64,000 nucleotides of DNA from Halococcus hamelinensis 100A6 (GCF_000336675.1 NZ_AOMB01000041.1:82858-146857); one strand, 5' to 3'. Numbered from the stretch's first letter, positions 52,714-62,241 are shown. Notes: a model not told the origin generated them from the letters alone. A program made the numbers and translations.

Positions 52714-53565
52714 CTAGTCGAGATACTCGCCGATGAAGAGGTCGACACCCTCGCGGACCTCGTCGGGGATCGCCTCGCTCGCGGTGTTGATCGTGCCGTC
52801 GAGGGCGTGCTCGCAGTCACACGCGCGCTCGTCCGGCATCGTCTCGATCGCTTCGCGGACCACCTCGTTGATGTTGTCCTCGTTGACCGCGGCGTTCTCG
52901 AGCACCTCCTCCAGACTCACCTCGCTGTCGTCCTTCCAGACGTCGTAGTCCGTGACCCCGGCGAGGGTGGCATAGCAGAGCTCGGCCTCGCGGGCGAGCT
53001 TGGCCTCGGGGACGGTGGTCATGCCGACCATGTCCCAGCCCTGTGCACGGTAGAACTCGCTCTCGGCCTTCGTCGAGAACTGTGGGCCCTCGATGCAGAC
53101 GTAGGTCCCGCCCGCGTGCGCGCCGTCGTCGAGCACGTCGTCGGCGGCCTCGACGAGGTGCTCGCTCATGTGCGGGCAGTAGGGCTCGGCGAAGCCCATG
53201 TGGACCACCATCCGCTCGTCGAAGAAGGTACTCTGACGGTGTCTCGTGCGGTCGAAGATCTGGTCGGGGACCACGAGGCTCTGCGGCGGGAGGTCCTCAC
53301 GGAGGCTGCCGACCGCGTTGGTCGAGAGCACGCGTTCGGCACCCAGGTCCTTCAGCGCGTAGAGGTTCGCGCGGTAGGGCACCTCCGAGGGGGCGTGCTG
53401 GTGATCGAGGCCGTGACGCGCGAGGAAGGCGACCTCTTCGCCGTCGAGTTCGCCGATCGTGATCGGGCTCGAGGGCGAGCCGAACGGCGTGCCGATGTGT
53501 TCGTCGCGGGCGTCGTCGAGGTCGAGGGCCTCGTAGATCCCGCTGCCGCCGATGAGACCGATCAT
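52714..53565 (-). CDS. mtnP: S-methyl-5'-thioadenosine phosphorylase
   Basis: A 283-residue purine phosphorylase that cleaves methylthioadenosine, recycling adenine and methylthioribose-1-phosphate. Seen: the glycine-rich MIGLIGGSGIYEALDL, FLARHGLDHQHAPSEVPYRA, LSTNAVGSLREDLPPQSLVV, YVCIEGPQFSTKAESEFYRA and DMVGMTTVPEAKLAREAELC. ATG 53565 overlaps the stop of the upstream phosphoribosyltransferase (ATGA), so purine salvage is likely the shared purpose. Confidence 0.93.
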   Translation of the reverse strand: MIGLIGGSGIYEALDLDDARDEHIGTPFGSPSSPITIGELDGEEVAFLARHGLDHQHAPSEVPYRANLYALKDLGAERVLSTNAVGSLREDLPPQSLVVPDQIFDRTRHRQSTFFDERMVVHMGFAEPYCPHMSEHLVEAADDVLDDGAHAGGTYVCIEGPQFSTKAESEFYRAQGWDMVGMTTVPEAKLAREAELCYATLAGVTDYDVWKDDSEVSLEEVLENAAVNEDNINEVVREAIETMPDERACDCEHALDGTINTASEAIPDEVREGVDLFIGEYLD

Positions 53566-54257
53566 GCCGTGGCCTCCGCGAGCCGCCACTCGTCCTCGCC
53601 CGCGGCTTCGACCACCCCACGGCGCTCCATCTCGATCAGTACCTCGTCCATCCGGTTCGGCTGGGCGATCTCCATGCTGATCCGGTCGATCTCGTGGTGT
53701 TCGGCGAGGAGATGGCGGATCTCGTCGAGCGAGCGCGACTCCGTGCCCATCACGCGGGTCACGAGGTCGACCATGTCCTCGATGAAGTTCCAGGGGTAGA
53801 CCACCCAGGTCCACTCGTCGAGGCGCTCGCCGACGAAGTCGGGTTCGAACGCGCTGGTACCAAGCAGCTGGACCGTCGCGGTGCGGACCGCGTTCGGGTC
53901 GCGGTCGACCACGTACTCGTGAGCGCGCTCGATCGACCCACCCGTGTCGGCGATGTCGTCGATGATCAGCACGTCCTTGCCCTCGACCGACCCCTCCGGC
54001 ATCGGATAGCGGATCTCGGGGTCGCCGGTCTTCTGGGCGGTTCCAACGTAGTGTTCCATCTTGAGGCTCGTGAGGTCGTCGAGACCGAGGAAATCACAGA
54101 GACACCGTCCGGCGAACCAGCCGCCGCGCGCGAGCGCGACCACGACGTCGGGTTCGTACTCGGCGCGCTTGACCTGGTTCGCGACGGCCCGACACCGACC
54201 GTAGATATACTCCCAGTTGGTGATGGTACACGTGAAGTCGTCGGGAAGCTCTGACAT
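53562..54257 (-). CDS. purine-type phosphoribosyltransferase with C-terminal helical domain
   Basis: A 231-residue protein. The PRTase core (residues about 1-150) has VVALARGGWFAGRCLCDFLG and the PRPP motif VLIIDDIADTGGSIE. The last 75 residues (SRSLDEIRHLLAEHHEIDRI, MDEVLIEMERRGVVEAAGED) look like a small winged-helix domain. That fusion is found in haloarchaeal proteins. The base (hypoxanthine, guanine or xanthine) is not determinable. Coupled translation with mtnP suggests reuse of the purine released from methylthioadenosine. Confidence 0.88.
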   Translation of the reverse strand: MSELPDDFTCTITNWEYIYGRCRAVANQVKRAEYEPDVVVALARGGWFAGRCLCDFLGLDDLTSLKMEHYVGTAQKTGDPEIRYPMPEGSVEGKDVLIIDDIADTGGSIERAHEYVVDRDPNAVRTATVQLLGTSAFEPDFVGERLDEWTWVVYPWNFIEDMVDLVTRVMGTESRSLDEIRHLLAEHHEIDRISMEIAQPNRMDEVLIEMERRGVVEAAGEDEWRLAEATA

Positions 54258-54497
54258 GGACTCTGGCGAACGAACGCGGCCGGACGTGTTAAGTCGTTGT
54301 GTCCTCGGCGGCCCGAACCCGTCGACCGTCCCGTTTCGGTCCCCCCGGCCTCGCTCCCCGGCACATGAACGCACAAGGGTAATGAGGGTCCGTCGGTCAC
54401 GGCCGATACGTTCGAGACCGAGCCGGTCGCGACGCGGCGCGTCGCGACCTCGCCAGCGAGCCGTCCCGCGTTCGGGTCCTTCTCGGGTTCGGAACCT

Positions 54498-54507
54498 TCT
54501 TTATCGA
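54498..54507 (+). promoter_or_regulatory. TATA-like box of ppsA
   Basis: TTCTTTATCG lies 27 bases before the ppsA ATG (centre to ATG), predicting a leaderless transcript. The other ~230 bases of this divergent gap show no gene or RNA I can recognise. Confidence 0.45.
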
Positions 54508-54529
54508 CGTCAGTGAGTAACGATCCACG

Positions 54530-56815
54530 ATGGCAGTACTCTGGCTCGACGCGGTCGGCAAGGACGACATCGACGCCGTCGGCGGCAAGGGGGCGTCGCT
54601 CGGCGAGCTCGCGGGGGCCGGCCTGCCCGTGCCACCGGCGTTCGTCGTCACGGCGGGGACGTATCGCTCGTTCATCGAGGAGACCGGTATCGACGAGGAC
54701 CTCTTCGCGGCGGTCGACGTCGACTCCGACGATTCGAGCGCGCTCGCGACGGCGGCCGAGCGCGCCGAGGAGCTCATCCTCGGGACCGAGATGCCCGAGG
54801 AGCTGCGCGAGGAGATCCTCGAAACCTACGGCAACCTCGACGACGGGGAGGCGTTCGTCGCCGTTCGGTCCTCGGCCACGGCGGAGGACCTCCCCGACGC
54901 CTCGTTCGCGGGCCAACAGGAGACCTTCCTCAACGTCACCCGCGACGACCTCGTCGAGCGGGTGAAGGAGTGCTGGGCCTCGTTGTTCACCCAGCGCGCG
55001 ATCTACTACCGCGAACAGCAGGGCTTCGAACACCGCGCCGTCGACATCGCCGTCGTGGTCCAGCGGATGGTCGACGCCGAGAAGAGCGGTGTGATGTTCA
55101 CCTCACACCCCTCGACCGGCGCGCCCGAGGTCATCGTCGAGGCGGCCTGGGGGCTCGGCGAGGCGGTCGTCGCGGGCGAGGTCTCGCCCGACAACTACCG
55201 GATCGACCGCGAGACCAGCGACGTGGTCGAGACCACGGTCGCCGACAAGAAGACGATGTGCGTCAAGGACGTCGAGACCGGCGAGACCACGATGCAGCCG
55301 GTGCCCGACGAGAAGCGCGAGGCCCAGGTGCTCGACGACGACGAGATCGAGAGTCTGGTCGCGATCGGCGAGCAGGTCGAAGGCCACTACGGCGACCCCC
55401 AGGACGTGGAGTGGGCGATCATCGACGGTGAGGTGTTCATGCTCCAGTCCCGGCCCATCACGACCATCGCCGACGACACCGAGAGCCAGGCGGGCGTCGC
55501 CGACGGCAGCGGCGTCGCGACCCAGTCGGAGTCGAACGGCTCCGGGAGCGACGTCATCCTGACGGGCCTGGGTGCGAGCCCGGGGGCCGCGAGCGGGGAC
55601 GTGGCGGTCGTCCGCGAGCTCGACCAGCTCGACAAAGTAGGCGAAGGCGACGTGATCGTCACCGAGATGACGACGCCGGACATGGTGCCCGCGATGAAGC
55701 GCGCCGCCGGTATCGTCACCAACGAGGGCGGGATGACCTCCCACGCCGCGATCGTCTCGCGCGAGCTCGGGGTGCCCGCCGTCGTGGGCACCGGCACGGC
55801 CACCGACGAACTCGAGGACGGCCGGCGGATCACGATCGACGGCGACAAGGGCACCATCCGGGAGGGCGCGGCCACAACCGACGAGCGCGACGCGGTCGAG
55901 GAGGTCCGCCCGCAGGCCCCGGTCAAGCCGATGACCGCGACCGAGGTGAAGGTCAACGTCTCGATCCCCGAGGCCGCCGAACGCGCCGCCGCGACGGGGG
56001 CCGACGGGGTGGGGCTGCTCCGGATGGAGCACATGATCCTCTCGACGGGCAAGACGCCGGAGAAGTACATCAACGACCACGGCGAGGACGCCTACATCGA
56101 GGAGATCGTCCAGGGGATCCAGGGCGTGGCCGACGAGTTCTACCCCCGCCCCGTACGGGTCCGAACCCTCGATGCGCCCACCGACGAGTTCCGACAGCTG
56201 GAGGGCGGCGACGACGAACCCAACGAACACAACCCGATGCTCGGCTATCGCGGCATCCGCCGGAGCCTCGACCGACCCGACGTCTTCGTCCACGAACTCG
56301 AGGCCTTCCGCCGGCTCTACGGCATGGGCTACGACAACGTCGAGGTGATGTTCCCGCTCGTCAACGACGTCGAGGACGTGATCCGGGCGCGGAACATGCT
56401 CGAAGAGGTCGGCATCGACCCCGAGAAGCGGTCGTGGGGTGTGATGGTCGAGACGCCGGCGAGCGCGCTCTGCGTCGAGCAGATGGCCGACGCCGGTATC
56501 GACTTCGCCTCGTTCGGCACCAACGACCTCACGCAGTACACCCTCGCGGTGGACCGCAACAACGGCCAGGTCGCCGACCGCTTCGACGAGCTTCACCCGG
56601 CGGTGTTGGAACTCATCGGCCAGACGATCGCGACCTGCCGCGAACACGACGTCGCGACCAGCATCTGCGGCCAGGCCGGCTCGAAACCACAGATGGTCAA
56701 GTTCCTCGTCAACGAGGGCGTCTCGTCGATCTCCGCGAACATCGACGCCGTCCGCGACGTCCAGCACGAGGTCAAACGCGTCGAGCAGAAACTCGTTCTC
56801 GACACCGTCCGATAG
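54530..56815 (+). CDS. ppsA: phosphoenolpyruvate synthase
   Basis: A 761-residue PEP synthase converting pyruvate and ATP to PEP, AMP and phosphate for gluconeogenesis. Domains in order: the N-terminal ATP-binding part (GGKGASLGELAGAGLPVPPA, RSSATAEDLPDASFAGQQET), the swivelling His domain with H405 in TNEGGMTSHAAIVSREL, and the C-terminal PEP/pyruvate barrel with GVMVETPASALCVEQMA and SICGQAGSKPQM. Length and motif order are typical. Confidence 0.97.
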   Translation: MAVLWLDAVGKDDIDAVGGKGASLGELAGAGLPVPPAFVVTAGTYRSFIEETGIDEDLFAAVDVDSDDSSALATAAERAEELILGTEMPEELREEILETYGNLDDGEAFVAVRSSATAEDLPDASFAGQQETFLNVTRDDLVERVKECWASLFTQRAIYYREQQGFEHRAVDIAVVVQRMVDAEKSGVMFTSHPSTGAPEVIVEAAWGLGEAVVAGEVSPDNYRIDRETSDVVETTVADKKTMCVKDVETGETTMQPVPDEKREAQVLDDDEIESLVAIGEQVEGHYGDPQDVEWAIIDGEVFMLQSRPITTIADDTESQAGVADGSGVATQSESNGSGSDVILTGLGASPGAASGDVAVVRELDQLDKVGEGDVIVTEMTTPDMVPAMKRAAGIVTNEGGMTSHAAIVSRELGVPAVVGTGTATDELEDGRRITIDGDKGTIREGAATTDERDAVEEVRPQAPVKPMTATEVKVNVSIPEAAERAAATGADGVGLLRMEHMILSTGKTPEKYINDHGEDAYIEEIVQGIQGVADEFYPRPVRVRTLDAPTDEFRQLEGGDDEPNEHNPMLGYRGIRRSLDRPDVFVHELEAFRRLYGMGYDNVEVMFPLVNDVEDVIRARNMLEEVGIDPEKRSWGVMVETPASALCVEQMADAGIDFASFGTNDLTQYTLAVDRNNGQVADRFDELHPAVLELIGQTIATCREHDVATSICGQAGSKPQMVKFLVNEGVSSISANIDAVRDVQHEVKRVEQKLVLDTVR

Positions 56816-56928
56816 GCCGACCACGCGGTTCGTCCGAGTTCACGCGGTTCTCCAGATTCCACGGTTCGTGATAGCACGTTCCGGTCCGGAACACCACACT
56901 TAGGTGCGATACATACCCAGGATCGGCC

Positions 56929-57501
56929 GTGACGTACCTCCCGCCGGTCGTCCTGCCGATTCTCGTCGGACACGTTCTCCAGTTCGGCGGTCTCGAACAC
57001 GCGGTCGAGACCGCGTCGGGACCGTTCGGGCTGGTGATCGTCGCGGTCTACTCGTTCCTCATCGCGATCGCCCTGCCGCTGCCGAGCGAGGTCGTCCTCC
57101 TCGCGGCCCGCTCGGGGCTCGGGTTCGGGTTTCCGGGCACCGTCGACCTCGCCATCGTGATACTCGTGAGCGGGCTCGGCAAGGCCGCCGGCAGCGTCGC
57201 CGCCTTCGCGCTCGGCCAGGAGGCCAAACGCCAGTCGGGTCCGGTCATCGACCGCCTCCGGGAATCGAGGTTCGACATCGTGGAGTGGTCCGAACGCCGA
57301 ACGGTCGAGCTCGCCAGGGAGTACGGCTATCTCGGGCTCGCGCTCGCGCTCTGTGTCCCCTTCTTCCCGGATACGATCTCGATCTACGCCTTCACGGTGC
57401 TCGAAGAGGACTACGCGAAGTTCGCGGCCGCGACCTTCGTCGGCAGCGTCGGTCGGCTGCTGGTGGTCGCGGGCGTGCTCGCGCCGTTCTTCTCGCTGTG
57501 A
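56929..57501 (+). CDS. VTT/DedA-type membrane protein (YqaA-like)
   Basis: A 190-residue membrane protein with about four to five helices. It has IALPLPSEVVLLAARSGLGF, VSGLGKAAGSVAAFALGQEA and YLGLALALCVPFFPDTISIY, the pattern of SNARE-associated/VTT-domain proteins. These relatives act as lipid scramblases or flippases or protect membranes. The start is GTG 56929. A TATA-like ACTTAGGTG lies about 30 bases before it. Confidence 0.85.
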   Translation: MTYLPPVVLPILVGHVLQFGGLEHAVETASGPFGLVIVAVYSFLIAIALPLPSEVVLLAARSGLGFGFPGTVDLAIVILVSGLGKAAGSVAAFALGQEAKRQSGPVIDRLRESRFDIVEWSERRTVELAREYGYLGLALALCVPFFPDTISIYAFTVLEEDYAKFAAATFVGSVGRLLVVAGVLAPFFSL

Positions 57502-57646
57502 AGCCCGTATCGCCGTTCTCGCTGAGAAAGCCGCACCGCCCGTCCGTTCTCGCGACGATCCGGCGGACGGAATGGCGGACGAGCACGGGTCCCGTCGTGG
57601 ACGCGCGTACCGCAACCCGGATTAGGTCGTCGGCACTCGTTTCCCC

Positions 57647-57847
57647 ATGGCCGATGGTGAGCACACCCGAACACTCGGCGTCGTCTCGCTCGGTATCTCC
57701 CTGCTGCTCTTCGCCGGCGCGTCGTTCTTCCTGTTCCTCTATCCGGTCGACCCGCTCACGCCGTTCGTCTACGCGATTACCGGGGTGCTGTCCGTCGGCG
57801 GCCTCGGTTTCCTCGTCACTGGCCTCCGACGGGTCGTGTCCGGATAA
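57647..57847 (+). CDS. small two-helix membrane protein
   Basis: A 66-residue protein with two hydrophobic spans (GVVSLGISLLLFAGASFFLF and FVYAITGVLSVGGLGFLVTG) and short polar ends. GGATTAGGTC about 25 bases before the ATG is a TATA-like element. No family recognised; the gene stands alone between the VTT gene and the repeat protein. Confidence 0.6.
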   Translation: MADGEHTRTLGVVSLGISLLLFAGASFFLFLYPVDPLTPFVYAITGVLSVGGLGFLVTGLRRVVSG

Positions 57848-57934
57848 CGGACCGAGCGCTGGGGCTCTCCGGTCGGGCGACCGAGTGGAGCGGATCCGTA
57901 GCCACGATACCGTCCGACCGGCTCCGCTTCCGGA

Positions 57935-58519
57935 TCAGTTCGACTCGTCGCGTTCGCGCTCGTCGTCCTCGTCGTCCTCGTCGGTCAGTTCGCTGATCTT
58001 CCCCTCGACTTCGTCCTCGCGCGGTCGCCGGTCGACGCGCTCGTTCACCTCCTCGACGCGCCGCGTGACCTCGTCGACTTCCTCCGAGACGGTCTCCTCG
58101 ACTCGCTGGTCGACCTCCTCCGAGACCGTCTCCTCGACCCGCTGGCCGACCTCCTCCGAGACCGTCTCTTCGACCCGCTGGCCGACCTCCTCCGATACCG
58201 TTTCCTCGACCCGTCGGTCGACCTCCTCCGATACCGTTTCCTCGACCCGTCGGTCGACCTCCTCCGAGATGGTCTCCTCGACTCGCTGGCCGACCTCCTC
58301 CGTGACCGTCTCTTCGACCTGTTCGTCGACCTCCCCGGTCATCCAGTACGGGTCGAACCGGGCCATCTTCCACCCGACGTGGATCGCATAGGAGACGAGC
58401 ACGCCCAATCCGAACGCGACACCGACGCCGGTCCCGACCGTGAGGATCAGGGCTATCGCGGCGAATATCAGCACGCCGTAGGTGAGATCCACGATCGAGT
58501 CGACGCGATTCGGGTTCAT
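57935..58519 (-). CDS. membrane-anchored coiled-coil protein built of a 12-residue repeat
   Basis: A 194-residue protein. Residues 8-48 hold two hydrophobic helices (VDLTYGVLIFAAIALILTV, GVAFGLGVLVSYAIHVGW). Residues 63-146 are seven units of EVDRRVEETVSE type, which give a long highly charged helix. A further helix follows (EVTRRVEEVNERVDRRPRED), then an acidic tail (LTDEDDEDDERERDE). It would project a rigid arm into the cytoplasm. It is divergent from the second PiT gene with about 107 bases between. No family recognised. Confidence 0.75.
   Translation of the reverse strand: MNPNRVDSIVDLTYGVLIFAAIALILTVGTGVGVAFGLGVLVSYAIHVGWKMARFDPYWMTGEVDEQVEETVTEEVGQRVEETISEEVDRRVEETVSEEVDRRVEETVSEEVGQRVEETVSEEVGQRVEETVSEEVDQRVEETVSEEVDEVTRRVEEVNERVDRRPREDEVEGKISELTDEDDEDDERERDESN
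58082..58333. repeat. 36-bp in-frame tandem repeat (seven units)
   Basis: Seven 36-base units encode EVDxRVEETVSE-type dodecads. Units differ at a few positions (VDRR, VGQR, VDQR; VTE, ISE, VSE), so the array is older or more diverged than the 45-bp array at 16863. It is inside a coding frame on the minus strand and therefore not CRISPR. Confidence 0.9.
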
Positions 58520-58626
58520 ACACCGACTATGAACGGTTGCAGGGATAGATGTACCGTGACCGAACGGGGTCGACCGCCGAGCGCGTGAGCGCACCGTTTT
58601 AAGCTAGACTGTCCTCTTCGTAGATC

Positions 58627-59799
58627 ATGGTCGAACCGCTTCTGGTTGTGGGTCTCGTCGTCGCGCTCTTCGTCGGTTACAACATCGGCGGTGCGAACAC
58701 CGGGCCGGCGTTCGGTCCGGCCGTCGGCGCGGGGGTGCTCTCGAAGGTCGCCGCGGCGGCGCTGATGTCGGTCTTCTTCTTCCTCGGCGCGTGGACCGTC
58801 GGTCGGCGGGTCGTGGACACGCTCGGCCAGGACCTCCTGACCGACCCCGGGGTCTTCACGATCGAGACCAGCATCGTCGTGCTGTTCTTCATCGGTGGCG
58901 CGCTGTTCATCGGCAACTACTCCGGGGCCCCCGCCTCGACGTCGATGACGGCCGTCGGGGCGATCGCCGGCCTCGGGGTCGCGACGAACGAACTCGACTG
59001 GGCCGTGATGGGCGAGATAGCGATCTGGTGGATCGTCGCCCCGCTCGTAGGCTTTTGGGTCTCGATGGTGGTCGGTCGGTACTTCTACCCCGCGATCAAC
59101 AGCTGGATCGCGGTCACGACGACCGAGGGAGCCCTGCTCGAAGTCGACCGGTCGGGGACGATCCCGAGGCTACGGCGAGGAACGAACACCACCGTCCGGG
59201 AGGTGGCAGGCACGGTGGTCGTCGTCGCCATCGCGTGCGTCATGGCGTTCTCGGCGGGGACGTCGAACATGGCGAACGCGATCGCGCCGCTGTACGGGGC
59301 CGGCGTCGCGCTGGACCCGCTGATGATACTCGGCGGTGTCGCGGTCACCATCGGGGCGTTCACGATCGCCCGCCGAACGCTCGACACGCTCGGCAACGAC
59401 ATCACCACGCTCCCGCTGACGGCCGCCATCGTCGTCGCGGTGATCTCCTCGGGCATCGTGATCGGGCTCTCCGCGATCGGCATCCCCGCCTCGTTCGTCA
59501 TCATCGCGACGATGTCGATCGTCGGGCTCGGCTGGGGACGAGCCACCCGCACCGTCGCCGTCTCGGAGGTTCGCCGCGAGCGGACGCCACCGCTCTCGGT
59601 GGACGCGCTGGCCGTCGACGAACCGGGCGAGGACGCACCCGCCATCGGCGAGGAGGAACCCGAGCGGGTCGCGACGGCCGGCGAACTGTTCGACCCCGGC
59701 ACGACCGGCCGGGTGATAGTGATGCAGAACGTCGTCCCGGTGCTCTCGACGATCGGTGCCTACGCCACGTTCCGGGTGGCCTTCGAGTTCTGGTGGTGA
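58627..59799 (+). CDS. inorganic phosphate transporter, PiT family (second copy)
   Basis: A 390-residue membrane protein with the PiT duplication. The first motif is GYNIGGANTGPAFGPAVGAG and the second is AFSAGTSNMANAIAPLYGAG, with a cytoplasmic loop near residues 170-200 and another at about 315-370. It is clearly divergent from the PiT at 30698, so the two may differ in ion coupling or affinity. GTTTTAAGCT 27-28 bases before the ATG is a probable TATA box. Confidence 0.88.
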   Translation: MVEPLLVVGLVVALFVGYNIGGANTGPAFGPAVGAGVLSKVAAAALMSVFFFLGAWTVGRRVVDTLGQDLLTDPGVFTIETSIVVLFFIGGALFIGNYSGAPASTSMTAVGAIAGLGVATNELDWAVMGEIAIWWIVAPLVGFWVSMVVGRYFYPAINSWIAVTTTEGALLEVDRSGTIPRLRRGTNTTVREVAGTVVVVAIACVMAFSAGTSNMANAIAPLYGAGVALDPLMILGGVAVTIGAFTIARRTLDTLGNDITTLPLTAAIVVAVISSGIVIGLSAIGIPASFVIIATMSIVGLGWGRATRTVAVSEVRRERTPPLSVDALAVDEPGEDAPAIGEEEPERVATAGELFDPGTTGRVIVMQNVVPVLSTIGAYATFRVAFEFWW

Positions 59800-60089
59800 G
59801 GGGGTCTCGGGACCGGCTCGCGTACGCGACGGCGTAACCACCTACCCTTATACCTCCAGCGCGACGAGTGACGACCGTGAAACCGGTGTTCCAGTTCGGT
59901 ATGCGCACGACGGTCCGAAGCGCCGGGTGGAGTCGGCCCTCGTCGTGGGTTCGGTAGCACGGACCGACCACCGGGGCGGTGAACCGCGGCGCGTTTCTCG
60001 TATCGTCTTCGACCACCAGTCACCACACCGATGAGACACCCGAAACCGAAAACGCCGGGCTTTAGGCCCGCATCGAGGTATCGATACGC
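59800..60089. other. 290-base gap with an apparent orphan promoter
   Basis: CCTTATACC at about 59848-59856 is a good TATA match. It faces a short frame beginning at GTG 59868 or 59877 and ending at TAG near 59957 (26-29 codons, basic). No tRNA or structured RNA was recognised. Nearer metG, CGGGCTTTAGGCCCG (60056-60070) is a perfect inverted repeat containing a TATA-like TTTAG about 25 bases before the metG ATG. Confidence 0.4.
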
Positions 60090-62162
60090 ATGAGCCACGA
60101 GACGTTCCCCACCGACCACCCCGCGGTGGTCACCTGCGGGTTACCCTACGCCAACGGCGACCTCCACGTCGGCCACCTCCGAACCTACGTCGGCGGCGAC
60201 GCGCTGGCGCGCTCGCTCCGGAAGCTCGGCCAGGAGACCGCGTTCGTCTCCGGGTCGGACATGCACGGCACCCCCGTCGCGGTCAACGCCTGGGAGGAGG
60301 GCGTCAGCCCCGAGGAGTTCGCGCTCCGCCACCACGAGAAGTACCAGGAGACCTTCCCGAAGTTCGACATCGAGTTCGACAACTACGGCCACACCCGCGA
60401 GGAGACCAACGTCGAACTCACCCAGGAGTTCGTTCGCGAACTCGACGAGGGCGGCCACATCTACGAACAGGAGATCGAAGTCGCGTGGGACCCGGAAGCC
60501 GACCAGCCGCTGCCCGACCGCTACGTCGAGGGCACCTGCCCGTACTGCGGCGAGCACGCCCGCGGCGACGAGTGCGACGAGGGCTGTGGTCGCCACCTCG
60601 AACCCGGCGAGATCGAAGAGCCCACGAGCGTCGTTACTGGGAACTCCGCCGAGTACCGCACCCGCGAACACGAGTTCCTCCGCCTCTCGGACTTTCAGGA
60701 CTACCTCGGCGAGTTCATCGATCGGCTTGAGGGCACCGCGAACGCCAAGAACCAGCCTCGCGAGTGGATCGAGGGCGAACTCCAGGACTGGTGTATCACG
60801 CGCGATCTGGACTGGGGGATCGAGTACCCAGGGAAAGAGGACCTCGTGCTCTACGTCTGGGTGGATGCCCCGGTCGAGTACGTTTCGAGCACGAAGGCGT
60901 ACTCCGAGCGCGTCGGCGCGGAGGAGTTCGACTGGGAGGAGCCCTGGCAGGACGAGGGCGAACTCGTCCACGTCATCGGCCGCGACATCATCCAGCATCA
61001 CACCGTCTTCTGGCCCTCGATGCTACACGGAGTCGACTACAACGAACCCCGCGCGGTGCTCGCGAGCGGGTTCGTCAACCTCGACGGCAAGGGGTTCTCC
61101 ACGAGCCGGAATCGGGCCGTCTGGGTCGACGATTACTTGGAGGAAGGGTTCGACCCCGACCTCTATCGGTACTACATCACCACCGGCAGCGGGTTCCAAC
61201 AGGACATCGACTTCTCGTGGGAGCGCTTCGCCGAACGGGTCAACGGCGAGCTCGTCGGCACCGTCGGGAATTTCCTCTATCGGTCGCTGCTGTTCGCCCA
61301 CCGCAACTACGACGGCACGCCCGACACGGAGGTTTCGGACGGAGTCAGCGACCGGATCGAGGAGGCCATCGAGGACTTCCGAGACGGTGTCAACGACTAC
61401 TCGGTGCGCGCGGTCGGGCAGTCGGCCGTCAAACTCGCCCAGTTCGGCAACGAGTACATCCAGGGCCACGAGCCGTGGAACCTCGAGGACCCCGAACGAG
61501 CCGACGTGATCCGCGACTGTGTCCAGATCGCGAAGGCCGTCGTGGTGCTTTCGGAGCCGATCATGCCCGGCACCGCCGAACGGCTCTGGGACCAGCTCGA
61601 CGAGTCGGGCTCCGTCCACGAGGTCGGCGTCGGGGCGGCGCTCGACGCACCGCCCGAGGTCTTCGACGCGCCCGAGGAACCGTTCGAGGGGATCGACGAC
61701 GACCGCGTCGCCGAACTCAACGAGCGCCTGGAAGCACAGATCGCAGCCGCCGGCGAGGACTCGGAAGCGGCGGCCGCCGACGAGGACGCGGACGGGGAAG
61801 CCGCCGGGGAGTCGGACGGCGCAGCGGTCGAACCGATCGCCGACGACCGGATCGGGTTCGAGGAGTTCGGGGACCTCGACATCCGGGTCGGCGAGGTCAA
61901 GCACGCAGAGGGGATCGAGGGTGCGGACGACCTCGCACGACTCGAAGTCGATCTGGGTGCCGAGACGCGCCAGATCGTCGCGGGCATCAAACAGCTCCAC
62001 GACCTCGACGCGCTGCCCGGAACCCGGGTGGTGGTGCTCGCGAACATCGAGAAGGCCGAACTGTTCGGCGTCGAGAGCAACGGGATGATCCTCGCGGCGG
62101 GCGAGGAGGCGGACCTGCTCACCACCCACGCCGACAGCCCGCCGGGGACGAAGATCCGATAG
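60090..62162 (+). CDS. metG: methionyl-tRNA synthetase with C-terminal tRNA-binding domain
   Basis: A 690-residue class I synthetase. The HIGH-type region is LPYANGDLHVGHLRTYVGGD. A zinc insert has CPYCGEHARGDECDEGCG, the KMSKS-type loop is in LDGKGFSTSRNRAVWVDDYL, and WVDAPVEYVSSTKAY marks the core. Residues about 555-585 are an acidic Ala-rich linker, and residues about 585-690 are an EMAP/Arc1p-like tRNA-binding OB fold (RVGEVKHAEGIEGADDLARL, RVVVLANIEKAELFGVESNG). It is full length. Confidence 0.97.
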   Translation: MSHETFPTDHPAVVTCGLPYANGDLHVGHLRTYVGGDALARSLRKLGQETAFVSGSDMHGTPVAVNAWEEGVSPEEFALRHHEKYQETFPKFDIEFDNYGHTREETNVELTQEFVRELDEGGHIYEQEIEVAWDPEADQPLPDRYVEGTCPYCGEHARGDECDEGCGRHLEPGEIEEPTSVVTGNSAEYRTREHEFLRLSDFQDYLGEFIDRLEGTANAKNQPREWIEGELQDWCITRDLDWGIEYPGKEDLVLYVWVDAPVEYVSSTKAYSERVGAEEFDWEEPWQDEGELVHVIGRDIIQHHTVFWPSMLHGVDYNEPRAVLASGFVNLDGKGFSTSRNRAVWVDDYLEEGFDPDLYRYYITTGSGFQQDIDFSWERFAERVNGELVGTVGNFLYRSLLFAHRNYDGTPDTEVSDGVSDRIEEAIEDFRDGVNDYSVRAVGQSAVKLAQFGNEYIQGHEPWNLEDPERADVIRDCVQIAKAVVVLSEPIMPGTAERLWDQLDESGSVHEVGVGAALDAPPEVFDAPEEPFEGIDDDRVAELNERLEAQIAAAGEDSEAAAADEDADGEAAGESDGAAVEPIADDRIGFEEFGDLDIRVGEVKHAEGIEGADDLARLEVDLGAETRQIVAGIKQLHDLDALPGTRVVVLANIEKAELFGVESNGMILAAGEEADLLTTHADSPPGTKIR

Positions 62163-62241
62163 CCGGGTCGGACCGACGGTCTCCGGAAGGGGTGTCGGAC
62201 GAGGGCGGTACGCACTTCCGTTTCGGGTTCGTAGCCGGGCC

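Noticed and set aside
54258..54529. A gene in the divergent gap before ppsA
   Set aside because: Open frames here are short, Arg/Ser-rich and lack any start context except the ppsA TATA box.
58082..58333. Regular 36-bp repeat as a possible CRISPR array
   Set aside because: There are no unique spacers. The units are contiguous, in frame and encode a helical repeat. The 45-bp array at 16863 is rejected as CRISPR for the same reason.
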